Below, piece by piece: positions 38,616-45,831 of a stretch of DNA of 50,687 bases. The position numbers and the translations under genes were made by a program. The stretch lies in NCBI GenBank assembly GCA_902536515.1, contig CACAXU010000004.1:1-50687 (forward strand), given 5' to 3'. The number at the start of each line of letters is the position of its first letter. The stretch's first letter is position 1. Source of the stretch: an uncultured Litorivicinus sp. (lineage in GTDB: Bacteria; Pseudomonadota; Gammaproteobacteria; Pseudomonadales; Litorivicinaceae). The notes under the pieces are model-generated. The model ran no database searches. It had not been told where the DNA came from and was given only the letters and a program-made list of their open reading frames with translations.

Positions 38616-40274
38616 ATGCTCTCACACCTGAATGTTAAAAACTTAGCGACACTCGCGTCAGTCGACCTTGAACTGACCAGTGGATGTATTGCAGTGACCG
38701 GCGATACAGGCGCCGGTAAATCGCTAATTATTGACGCGCTTGAACTAGCTCTGGGGGCTCGTGCGGATCTCGGGCTAGTACGCGCCGGGGCCGAGCGCGC
38801 GCAGATCATTGCTGAATTCGATATTGAACGCCTTCCTCAAGCGAAAGCATGGTTAAATGATAATGAACTGGACCAAGACGATGGGCTAGTTTTAAGACGA
38901 ACTCTGTCCTCAGAAGGCCGCTCGAAGGCCTATGTCAACGGGACTCCGATTTCAAATTCACAATTGAAGGAACTGTCAGAGCAACTCGTTTTGATGCACA
39001 CCCAACACGCGAACCAAAAACTGCTCCAACCGAAGCATCAACTTGAACTATTGGATGAATATGCTGACCAAAGCCTGGCACGCCAGCGTACATCGGCTGC
39101 CGTGGTGGAATGGATAGACACCCTATCGACACTGAACACGCTTCGAGCTGATTCATTGAAAGCAGACGCTGAACGAGAGCTTCTCAGTTTCCAAGTGGAA
39201 GAACTCAACGCATTTAACCTTAAGGCCGGTGAATTCGAACAACTTGACCAAGAACAGCGTCAGTTGGCAACCGGCGATTCTTTTATCCGAGTTACCGAAC
39301 AAACACTCGCGCTCCTGTCAGGCGACGAAACCGGTGGAATAATCAGTCACACAGAAAAAATCGCTAATGATGTCAGTCAAATTGCAGATGGCCATAAAGG
39401 ATTAGGGGATGCGACTGAGCTCCTCGAGCAAGCAGCCATTGCGCTAAGTGAAGCGAAAAGCGAAATTCAACATGCACGAGACCAATTCGATCTTGATCCA
39501 GAACGCCTGCAATTTGTTGAGGAGCGTCTTGCACAGATATTTCAGCTCGCAAGAAAACACAAAATTGAACCAGAGGACCTAGTCCAGCATCACACAAATC
39601 TTGTCTCGCGACTTACGGGAATCGCCGAAGCCAGTGATCGGATTCCGATGTTGGAACAGAGAGCTGCTGAGCTTGAAATCATCGCGCAGCAAAAAGCCAC
39701 TGAATTAACAACCATACGAACCGTTGCCGCAGAGCAACTGTCTCGAGAAGTCACTGCCAACTTTCAGGATCTGGGGATGGATCATGCGCGATTAAATATA
39801 CGCCTGATTCCCAACGAAGTACTTTCGGCTACCGGTGCCGAATCTGTTCAGTTTTTTTTCCAGCCCAATCCCGGTCAACAAGGTGGTCCATTGTCGAAAA
39901 TAGCATCCGGTGGCGAACTATCTCGCGTTAATCTCGCGATTCAGGTCATCTCAGCGACTAGATTAGCGACACCAACCCTGGTCTTCGACGAAGTCGATGT
40001 CGGCATCGGCGGGAAGACTGCCGCAAAAGTCGGCGAGCTGTTGACTGAATTGGCTGTGAATGCCCAGGTGCTCGTCGTCACTCACCAACCACAGGTTGCA
40101 GGGCAAGCAGATCAGCATTTACATGTGCAAAAACAATCTGATGAAAACGTGACGGTTTCACAAGCTCGCCTTTTGTCGCGCAGTGAGCGAATCGATGAAA
40201 TTGCGCGAATGCTTGGCGGGCACTCGATCACTGAAAGCACGCGACAAGCTGCAACAGATCTGTTACGAAATTAA
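38616..40274 (+). CDS. recN: DNA repair protein RecN
   Basis: RecN is an SMC-like ATPase acting in double-strand break repair. From the ATG at 38616 it has 552 residues (E. coli 553). It has Walker A GDTGAGKSL near 30, long coiled-coil arms (about 150-370), the ABC signature LSKIASGGELSRV and Walker B LVFDEVDVGIGG. The longer frame from 38550 overlaps the grpE promoter region. No LexA box with the CTGT-N8-ACAG pattern is visible, so SOS control is not supported by the sequence. Convergent with sbtA through a shared TTAA. Confidence 0.97.
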   Translation: MLSHLNVKNLATLASVDLELTSGCIAVTGDTGAGKSLIIDALELALGARADLGLVRAGAERAQIIAEFDIERLPQAKAWLNDNELDQDDGLVLRRTLSSEGRSKAYVNGTPISNSQLKELSEQLVLMHTQHANQKLLQPKHQLELLDEYADQSLARQRTSAAVVEWIDTLSTLNTLRADSLKADAERELLSFQVEELNAFNLKAGEFEQLDQEQRQLATGDSFIRVTEQTLALLSGDETGGIISHTEKIANDVSQIADGHKGLGDATELLEQAAIALSEAKSEIQHARDQFDLDPERLQFVEERLAQIFQLARKHKIEPEDLVQHHTNLVSRLTGIAEASDRIPMLEQRAAELEIIAQQKATELTTIRTVAAEQLSREVTANFQDLGMDHARLNIRLIPNEVLSATGAESVQFFFQPNPGQQGGPLSKIASGGELSRVNLAIQVISATRLATPTLVFDEVDVGIGGKTAAKVGELLTELAVNAQVLVVTHQPQVAGQADQHLHVQKQSDENVTVSQARLLSRSERIDEIARMLGGHSITESTRQAATDLLRN

Positions 40275-41236
40275 CCACCGATCAGCCAATGGGCTGTCCA
40301 ATGATACAGCGGGATACCGACAATAATATTAAATGGGAATGTCAGACCAAGAGATAGCCCGAGGTACAGGCTTGGATTGGATTCTGGTAATGCATGTTTT
40401 AAAACGGCAGGGACAGCGATATAGGACGCCGATCCTGCAAGGACGGCCAACAGGGTCGCATTGGCAACCGATAAACCACCCACCCATGCCAACGTTAACG
40501 CGATTGAGCCGTGCGTCAGGGGCGCAATCACTCCATAGAATGCCAATCGCTTCGGCACACCGCGCAAATCAGTGATTCGTTTAGCAGTTGCTACGCCCAT
40601 ATCCAGCAAGAAAAACGCAAGCATGCCTTTAAAGATCATGCCAGTAAATGGATCCATAATCGTTTTACCGGTCACCCCGGTGATCATCCCGATGACCATC
40701 GCTCCTAACAGTAGAATCTGAGCACCCTCAGTGAACGATTCCCTCATCACAACCAAGAAACCTTGATGCTCCTGACGCTCCTTTTTTGTTCGGTAAAGAT
40801 TCGCCATTAAAACTGCAAAAATAATCGCTGGCGATTCCATCAACGCCATGGCAGCAGCCATATGACCACCGTACTCGAGACCGTTAGTTTCTAAAAATTG
40901 TGTTGCCGTGATGAACGTAACCGCAGAAACAGAACCGTAAGTCGCCGAAATCGCCAGCGCATCCAACGGATTAATCACACTCTTCAGCGCAATAAAGCTA
41001 ACAAATGGGATGACTAGAGCGAGACCAAACGCAAACATAAGATCTCTCAAAATTGCCGGATTAAAACCACTTTCTGCAAGAGAAAATCCACCCTTGAGTC
41101 CGAGAGCCATTAATAAATAAAGCGATAAGAAGCGAGCGATCGCACTCGGGATTTCCAGATTGGATCGCACAAGACCAGCAAATAGACCAAGCACGAAAAA
41201 GAGAATACTCGGATCGAGAAGAGGACTCGAACCCAT
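40271..41236 (-). CDS. SbtA-type sodium-dependent bicarbonate permease family
   Basis: The 321-residue protein has about ten membrane segments and the family features LLMALGLKGGFSLAESG and ATYGSVSAVTFITA, repeated in character near residues 250-300 (LAGSASYIAVPAVLKHALP). Characterised SbtA proteins of cyanobacteria import bicarbonate with sodium. Homologs in heterotrophs are untested, so the substrate here is inferred. The ATG overlaps the fur stop by one base (TAATG) and has no clear ribosome site, so expression is probably coupled to fur. The typical recN-fur neighbourhood does not contain this gene. Confidence 0.85.
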   Translation of the reverse strand: MGSSPLLDPSILFFVLGLFAGLVRSNLEIPSAIARFLSLYLLMALGLKGGFSLAESGFNPAILRDLMFAFGLALVIPFVSFIALKSVINPLDALAISATYGSVSAVTFITATQFLETNGLEYGGHMAAAMALMESPAIIFAVLMANLYRTKKERQEHQGFLVVMRESFTEGAQILLLGAMVIGMITGVTGKTIMDPFTGMIFKGMLAFFLLDMGVATAKRITDLRGVPKRLAFYGVIAPLTHGSIALTLAWVGGLSVANATLLAVLAGSASYIAVPAVLKHALPESNPSLYLGLSLGLTFPFNIIVGIPLYHWTAHWLIGG

Positions 41237-41661
41237 TACTTTTTCGTAGAGCAATCAGAGCAAGTCACATAAATTACATGTGTGTGGTCAACAATGTCGC
41301 ATCCATGGTCTTTAGCAACTTTCTCCTGCAGGGCTTCAATTTCAGGACTCACGTACTCAATAACCTGATGGCATTGAACACAGACCATATGGTCGTGGTG
41401 ATCGTCGGGTTTTAGTTCAAACACACTGGTCGTGGCGTCAAACTGATGACGCTCCACCAGTCCGGCTTCTTGAAATTGCGTCAGGACTCGATAAATCGTC
41501 GCGAGGTTCACATCAACGCCAGACTCATGCAGTTTCCGATAGACCACCTCCGCCGACATATGCTCTCCTTCGTTGGAAAGCAATAGCTGTAAGACATGAA
41601 TCCGCGGAAGCGTCGCTTTTAGTCCTGCTTTTTTTAATTCCTCAGTTTCGTATTGCATCAT
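41236..41661 (-). CDS. fur: Ferric uptake regulator Fur
   Basis: Fur is the dimeric iron-responsive repressor. The 141-residue product has the winged helix (LKATLPRIHVLQLL, then NLATIYRVLTQFQEAGLV) and the metal-binding DDHHDHMVCVQC region with a second cysteine pair CSDC near the C-terminus, the usual Fur pattern, not that of Zur. ATG at 41661 or 41658 may be used. It is divergent from bamE, as in Pseudomonas (fur-omlA). I do not see a convincing Fur box in the 62-bp gap. Confidence 0.95.
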   Translation of the reverse strand: MMQYETEELKKAGLKATLPRIHVLQLLLSNEGEHMSAEVVYRKLHESGVDVNLATIYRVLTQFQEAGLVERHQFDATTSVFELKPDDHHDHMVCVQCHQVIEYVSPEIEALQEKVAKDHGCDIVDHTHVIYVTCSDCSTKK

Positions 41662-41723
41662 AATTGGACTCAGTGGCTAAGCATCTTTATTATTCTGCCA
41701 AGAATTTCCCCAGGAAGATATCG

Positions 41724-42119
41724 ATGCGACTGATTTCCATTCTCGTTCTGTTTACCGCCATCGTACTCACCGGTTGCAGTTTCCCTGGTGTCCACAAAAA
41801 TCCTGTGAAACAAGGTAATCAACTCATCCCAGAGCGTGTCGGGCGGTTGGAAGTGGGAATGTCAAGGGATCAAGTCCAGTTCCTACTCGGGTCACCAATC
41901 ACTGTGAATACCTTCAATCCCAACCGCTGGATTTATTTGGAGCGGATCGATTTTAATGGCGAAGTTCAACAAAATACCTATCTGATTGTGAACTTCACGA
42001 ACGATCAAGTTTCTGAGATTCAGCGCGAGTCCGGCGGCTCTCCTTCGGATCCGCTATTAAAGATCGATACAACTCCACCCGATCGCCCGGATGAAGGATC
42101 GTGGTGGTGGCCGTTTTGA
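41724..42119 (+). CDS. bamE: Outer membrane assembly lipoprotein BamE (OmlA)
   Basis: BamE is a small lipoprotein of the Bam complex that inserts outer-membrane proteins. From the ATG at 41724 (AGGAAG six bases upstream) it has 131 residues, with a signal sequence and lipobox LTGC (lipidated Cys18), then the SmpA/OmlA domain GRLEVGMSRDQVQFLLGSP and WIYLERI. The C-terminal 30-40 residues, ending GSWWWPF, extend beyond the E. coli protein. This 3' end overlaps rnfH on the opposite strand by 125 bp. Confidence 0.95.
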   Translation: MRLISILVLFTAIVLTGCSFPGVHKNPVKQGNQLIPERVGRLEVGMSRDQVQFLLGSPITVNTFNPNRWIYLERIDFNGEVQQNTYLIVNFTNDQVSEIQRESGGSPSDPLLKIDTTPPDRPDEGSWWWPF

Positions 42120-42285
42120 CACGGACGCCAAAGACCCCCATCGGAGTCGTTGCAAGATCGATTTCTGGGAATTCGGCCGCGAAACCAGACAGATCTGCGG
42201 CCTGATATACAGTTGTTCCTTCGGGCACATCCAAGTCAACTAAGTATTGTTGATCGGGCTTTGCGTAAACGACCTGAACTTTCAA
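41995..42285 (-). CDS. rnfH: RnfH family ubiquitin-like protein
   Basis: RnfH is a beta-grasp protein of unclear function, often found beside ratA. The 96 residues equal the E. coli length, and VQVVYAKPDQQYLVDLDVPEGTTV, GDRVELYRSLIADPKE and the basic tail are clear family matches. The start is TTG at 42285, 3 bp after ratA. Its last 41 codons lie antisense to the bamE C-terminal coding region, yet both proteins keep conserved residues there. Confidence 0.92.
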   Translation of the reverse strand: MKVQVVYAKPDQQYLVDLDVPEGTTVYQAADLSGFAAEFPEIDLATTPMGVFGVRVKTATTTILHPGDRVELYRSLIADPKESRRTRAESQKLDRS

Positions 42286-42288
42286 AAC

Positions 42289-42723
42289 CTACCAACCATA
42301 CAACTGATCTGCACGATCACAAAACGCATCAACAAGGCTTCCAGCGATTTGCGAAAACACAGCGCCGAGTGCCATGGCGATTAGTTTACCCGCAAATTCA
42401 AATTCAAGATCGAGGCTCACGCGACAGCAGTCCTCTCCGACTGATTCAAAACGCCAATGTCCTGATAACGATTTAAAAGGTCCATTCACCAAAGATAAAT
42501 CGATCTGTTCCGGTGGCGTTAAGTTATTTTTCGTCGTGAATGCTTGCCGAATACTACCTTTTTGAATCAATAGCTCTCCGACAATGACTGTGTCAGATGA
42601 ATCGATGACCCGTGCAGCACCGCACCAGGGTAAAAATTCGGGATAGCGCGCAAAGTCATTGACCAGTTCAAACATTTGCTCTGGAGTGTGAGACACTAGT
42701 GCGGATCTTGTGATTTTCGGCAT
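42289..42723 (-). CDS. ratA: RatA-like START/coenzyme Q-binding protein
   Basis: This 144-residue protein belongs to the polyketide cyclase/START family that includes E. coli RatA (YfjG), reported as a ribosome-association inhibitor, and the mitochondrial Coq10 ubiquinone-binding proteins. Which role applies is unknown. It shows SALVSHTPEQMFELVNDFARYPEFLPWC and the C-terminal helix VFSQIAGSLVDAFCDRADQLYG. ATG 42723 follows GAGGA. The longer frame to 42882 overlaps divergent smpB and is rejected. ratA-rnfH opposite smpB is the standard gammaproteobacterial cluster. Confidence 0.94.
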   Translation of the reverse strand: MPKITRSALVSHTPEQMFELVNDFARYPEFLPWCGAARVIDSSDTVIVGELLIQKGSIRQAFTTKNNLTPPEQIDLSLVNGPFKSLSGHWRFESVGEDCCRVSLDLEFEFAGKLIAMALGAVFSQIAGSLVDAFCDRADQLYGW

Positions 42724-42777
42724 CAATTCCTCAATCGCGGTTTGAAAAAACGGAAAATATACGTAAAGTCGCCCGCC

Positions 42778-43254
42778 ATGGCCAAAAAATCGAACAGTAG
42801 TAGTAATCAAATCGCTCAAAATAGACGCGCCCGTTTTGATTACCACATCGGCGAAACATTCGAAGCCGGCATGCAACTCCACGGTTGGGAAGTGAAATCG
42901 ATCCGTGCTGGGAAGGCTAACTTAAGCGATACCTACGTTATCATTCGTAACGGCGAGGCCTACCTTTTAAATTCACAAATCACGCCGCTGGATACTGCGT
43001 CAACACACGTAATCACGGATCCGACGCGCACGCGAAAACTGCTTCTCCACAAAAAAGAACTCGCAACGATTCACGGCGCGTTAAGCCAAAAAGGGCATGC
43101 ATGTGTTCCACTTGAGATGTACTGGAAAGGTCCGCTAGTCAAAATCAAAATTGGTCTGGCCCGCGGGAAGAAACAGCACGATAAACGCGACACCATCCGT
43201 GATCGCGAGTGGAATATCGAGAAGCAGCGCGCTGTCCGTCACCGTGTTCGCTGA
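42778..43254 (+). CDS. smpB: SsrA-binding protein SmpB
   Basis: SmpB binds tmRNA and places it in stalled ribosomes for trans-translation. The 158-residue protein has the OB-fold with RRARFDYHIGETFEAGMQL and GWEVKSIRAGKANL, and the basic C-terminal tail KKQHDKRDTIRDREW that enters the mRNA channel. ATG at 42778 matches the conserved MAKKS start. Its stop overlaps the next gene (TGATG), and its RNA partner ssrA lies about 630 bp downstream. Confidence 0.98.
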   Translation: MAKKSNSSSNQIAQNRRARFDYHIGETFEAGMQLHGWEVKSIRAGKANLSDTYVIIRNGEAYLLNSQITPLDTASTHVITDPTRTRKLLLHKKELATIHGALSQKGHACVPLEMYWKGPLVKIKIGLARGKKQHDKRDTIRDREWNIEKQRAVRHRVR

Positions 43255-43865
43255 TGGCTGAATTCGATTGGATTAAGCTGACTCTTCTGTGCCTAGCCGG
43301 AGCCGCCTCTCCCGGATTGTCGTGGCTACTCATCTTGTCAATGTCGGCCTCTCGAGGGACAGCCGTTGGTATCAGCGGTGCGCTTGGGCATGGCCTTGGC
43401 ATCACGATATTCGCACTCACAACAGTCTTCGGTCTTACTGCTTTGCTACTTGCTCTGCCGGAACTCACAGTCGCTTTGACCTTTCTTGGAATCGCACTGC
43501 TGGTTTATTTCGGATATCAGTTGGTCATCGCGGGTGACATGCCCCTTCCTGACAAACTGACGACCCAGAGTGGCTTTATCGCTGGCTTTTCGATTGCTAT
43601 CGTGAATCCAAAGGTTCTTATATTTTTCTTGGCTGTTTTCGGACCCTTTGTCGATCCTCAACACACACTCCACATAAAGCTCACCATGGGAGCGTTAGCC
43701 GGAGGTATTGATGCGACGGTCTATGTTGGTGTGGCGCTCGCGGGTACAGCACTTAAACAACAACTCGAAAGCGGGCGTATCCAGCTCATCAATCGCCTAA
43801 TTGGCATCCTATTAATTGCCTCTGGTTTTTGGATTTTCGTTCAAGAGATTTCAAATTTTGTCTAA
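43254..43865 (+). CDS. LysE/RhtB family amino-acid exporter
   Basis: The 203-residue inner-membrane protein has six predicted hydrophobic segments and the LysE-family features GAASPGLSWLLIL near the N-terminus, GISGALGHGLGITIFA, LVYFGYQL and the FSIAIVNPKVLIFFLAVFGPF segment. Family members export amino acids or homoserine lactone-like compounds; the substrate here is unknown. It is translationally linked to smpB by a one-base overlap and is followed 20 bp later by ssrA, whose -10 element lies just beyond its stop. Confidence 0.88.
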   Translation: MAEFDWIKLTLLCLAGAASPGLSWLLILSMSASRGTAVGISGALGHGLGITIFALTTVFGLTALLLALPELTVALTFLGIALLVYFGYQLVIAGDMPLPDKLTTQSGFIAGFSIAIVNPKVLIFFLAVFGPFVDPQHTLHIKLTMGALAGGIDATVYVGVALAGTALKQQLESGRIQLINRLIGILLIASGFWIFVQEISNFV

Positions 43866-43871
43866 ATAGTC

Positions 43872-43877
43872 GATAAT
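43872..43877 (+). promoter_or_regulatory. Probable -10 element of ssrA
   Basis: GATAAT ends eight bases before the predicted tmRNA 5' end at 43886. The corresponding -35 (TTTCAA-like, near 43849) is poor and lies inside the exporter gene. Confidence 0.45.
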
Positions 43878-43885
43878 TCGGCTAC

Positions 43886-44244
43886 GGGGACGATATGGAT
43901 TCGACGCCGGTTACAAAACCAAATGTGCATGCCGAGCAGTTCTACAGTGCTCGTAAACCCAACTGTGGACTCGTTAGCTATAACTGCCAACGACGAAAAC
44001 TACGCTCTAGCAGCTTAAGCTAGACCCTGGGTGGAGATCGTCTCTGGTCTTCATCGACAGGGTTCGAAACAGAGACTCGCTTCAACGCTATGTCCGGGGT
44101 TGAGAAGCTAAACTTTAACTGGACTCGGAAAGGCGTTCCCTGTGCGTTGGGAGACCCGGACTTAAATTGAAAAACGTGACTAAGCATGTAGAGCGTTTGG
44201 CAGCGGACTGACGGACGCGGGTTCAAATCCCGCCGTCTCCACCA
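43886..44244 (+). ncRNA. ssrA: Transfer-messenger RNA (tmRNA)
   Basis: tmRNA rescues stalled ribosomes and tags the nascent protein. The 359-base gene begins GGGGACGATATGGATTCGACG, whose first seven bases pair with CGTCTCC at the 3' end, followed by A and encoded CCA. The tag frame at 43986-44018 encodes ANDENYALAA then TAA, the same peptide as in E. coli, with resume codon GCC. The T-arm GGGTTCAAATCCC is intact. The last bases are also the left attachment site of the integrated element, and the insertion preserves the mature RNA. Confidence 0.97.
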
Positions 44245-44245
44245 C
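44233..44245 (+). repeat. attL core repeat
   Basis: CCGTCTCCACCAC, the 3' end of tmRNA plus one base, identical to 50668-50680. Confidence 0.88.
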
Positions 44246-44251
44246 CTACCG

Positions 44252-44278
44252 AAATAAGGATAAAAGCTCCTTATTTTC
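44252..44278 (+). terminator. Terminator downstream of ssrA
   Basis: A perfect nine-pair stem AAATAAGGA/TCCTTATTT with loop TAAAAGC lies eight bases past the tmRNA CCA. It is inside the element, so the element supplies the current ssrA terminator. Confidence 0.75.
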
Positions 44279-44305
44279 AATAAGTTAAAAATCCACCGTA
44301 TTCCG

Positions 44306-44334
44306 ATGTATGGAGTATGTGTGGAGTTTTAACC
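44306..44334 (+). repeat. Left copy of a subterminal repeat (candidate integrase arm sites)
   Basis: Two tandem TRTGGAGT-type units (TATGGAGT and TGTGGAGT, about 10 bp apart) followed by TTTAACC. A near-identical 30-bp copy lies at 50578-50607 in the same orientation. Paired repeats near both ends fit arm-type binding sites of the tyrosine recombinase. Confidence 0.6.
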
Positions 44335-44598
44335 CTCCAAAAATAATTTATCGAACAACTTGCCGGTAGGCATGGAGCACTACCCCCCACCGTGAAAAGT
44401 GCTAGTGCGCCCGACAGATTTTTAATTTTTCGCCGATCGCATTCGTTCTGAACCTAACTGAGGCATCCTATGCATTCATACCGCAGTACTGACGGCTAGT
44501 CCGATCTGTAGTCTTGAGCAATGCGACAGCAAAACCGGGACAAAGTAATGCTTATGGAGATTGCTAAATGCTGATCTAAAACTAGTGAGAATTTTTTT
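44335..44598. other. Non-coding left part of the element
   Basis: No credible gene. It contains a 6-bp inverted repeat AGCACT/AGTGCT (44376-44381 and 44398-44403) and ends in an A-then-T9 tract at 44591-44600 just before the DUF805 frame. I see no convincing promoter. Confidence 0.4.
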
Positions 44599-45009
44599 TT
44601 GGTTTGGGTTACCTTCGAAAAAAATTACACATGGACAGATTTCGATGTGAAGTGGTTCAGTTATTACGGTCAAGACAATCGTTTTGAATTTTGGATGCTC
44701 CCTTTGGTACTTCTTGGGATAAATATTTCGATTGGAGTGTTGATAGGTGCTTTTGAAGGCCTAAGCGGCCAAATTTTTCTTGGCGACGATAAACATATCA
44801 AACCGTTCGGTTTTGTTCTCAATACACTTATAATTTCAATGTCATTTGCTCGTCGATTAAGGGATACCGGTACGAATCCATGGTGGGCATTGATGCTAAT
44901 TGTTCCACTCTTAAACTTAATGCTCTTGCTATACGCTGGGATCAAACCATCAGCGCACCATATCATCTCTTCTCATAAATCAAATATCGGAGAGGAGGGC
45001 AAACCATAA
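44599..45009 (+). CDS. DUF805 family small membrane protein
   Basis: The 136-residue frame matches the DUF805 pattern: an N-terminal FSYYGQDNRFEFWML (usually FxGRxxRxEFW), then ARRLRDTGTNPWWALMLIVPLLN. Three to four membrane segments are visible (about 34-56, 68-86, 95-115). The family is common in bacteria and phage-like islands, but its function is unknown. The start is uncertain: TTG at 44599 sits in a T-run without a ribosome site, and a GTG at 44647 would give a shorter form. It is cargo of the ssrA element. Confidence 0.72.
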   Translation: MVWVTFEKNYTWTDFDVKWFSYYGQDNRFEFWMLPLVLLGINISIGVLIGAFEGLSGQIFLGDDKHIKPFGFVLNTLIISMSFARRLRDTGTNPWWALMLIVPLLNLMLLLYAGIKPSAHHIISSHKSNIGEEGKP

Positions 45010-45044
45010 ATAAAGTCGACGTTAGCAAATGTTCTAAAAAGGCT

Positions 45045-45644
45045 TTGCGACTAGTGATACCTGACCTTCTGTCAAAGAATAAGTGCTCATTCATCTTCGT
45101 CCTCACTTTAGTGTTATCTATCAGTGTTGCCAATGGACAAGAAGAAACACAAATGGCAGGAACATATTTTGTTCCGCTAACGTCTGAAGACATTCAAGAC
45201 GACACGCACGAGCTAGTTGATTTCCTATCAGTCGTTCAGACTCACAACGGGTATCAAGTAGATGTCCTAACCAATTTTTTTAATGGCCACATTTGTTCAT
45301 TCAGCGGTGTCATGCAACGCGTACTAGAGAATCGATTACTGTTCGATGGGCCTCAAGAATATCCAAGCGAAGATTGCGTATTCGGCATTACTTGGACCGA
45401 GAAAGAGCTCGTGTTCGATGCAAAAGGCTGTCGAGATTATTGTGGCATGAGGGGAAGTTTGATTGGCGCGAAGTTCCCTCTCAGCTCAAAAAATTATCCA
45501 CCAATGCAAGATCGGACAGATAGGGAACTTTGCGAGCAAATCATAAGTCCAGATAGGGGAATCAATGATATGACTGAAGTGGAACAGGCTATTTTATTTG
45601 CTCGTGGTGTCGACCTTTGGGAGTGTAGAGAGGTTGTGCCTTAA
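45045..45644 (+). CDS. Exported cysteine-rich protein of unknown function
   Basis: I do not recognise this protein. It has 199 residues from a TTG at 45045, with a hydrophobic signal segment (CSFIFVLTLVLSISVANG, about 14-31) and likely cleavage near ANG-QEE. The mature part has six cysteines (HIC, EDC, GCRDYC, LC, WEC), suggesting disulfides in the periplasm. The TTG has a poor ribosome site. A strong AGAGGAGGG (44991-44999) is spaced for an in-frame ATA at 45006, which would add 13 residues. The frame is open there, so the true start may lie upstream. Paired with the DUF805 gene 36 bp before it. Confidence 0.6.
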   Translation: MRLVIPDLLSKNKCSFIFVLTLVLSISVANGQEETQMAGTYFVPLTSEDIQDDTHELVDFLSVVQTHNGYQVDVLTNFFNGHICSFSGVMQRVLENRLLFDGPQEYPSEDCVFGITWTEKELVFDAKGCRDYCGMRGSLIGAKFPLSSKNYPPMQDRTDRELCEQIISPDRGINDMTEVEQAILFARGVDLWECREVVP

Positions 45645-45712
45645 TCAAGAGTAAACGAATTTTTGTTAAGTAAATAATTCCATATAGAACAGGTAGTTAA
45701 TTGCATAAATGC

Positions 45713-45741
45713 TTGGTGTTCATGGGGTTTGAGGTTATACT
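45713..45741 (+). promoter_or_regulatory. Promoter of the PolA-like gene
   Basis: TTGGTG (45713-45718) and TATACT (45736-45741) with exactly 17 bp between them. A start near 45748 would give a leader of about 85-110 bases containing a hairpin that ends at the start codon. Confidence 0.65.
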
Positions 45742-45793
45742 CAGTCCCTATTGAACATCCATAAGCCTTTGGCTTCCAAACGTTATTAGTACG

Positions 45794-45831
45794 CAGTCAC
45801 AACCGGGGAACCCACCTTCTGGTACTGACTG
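45794..45831 (+). promoter_or_regulatory. Hairpin in the leader of the PolA-like gene
   Basis: CAGTCA (45794-45799) pairs with TGACTG (45826-45831). After a 2x2 internal loop, ACC pairs with GGT, enclosing GGGGAACCCACCTTCT. The stem ends immediately before the ATG at 45832, a position suited to translational or copy control. Confidence 0.4.

Noticed and set aside
44020..44280. 86-residue minus-strand frame containing RRRDLNPRP
   Set aside because: This is the well-known false translation of a tRNA-like T-arm; it lies over the tmRNA 3' end.
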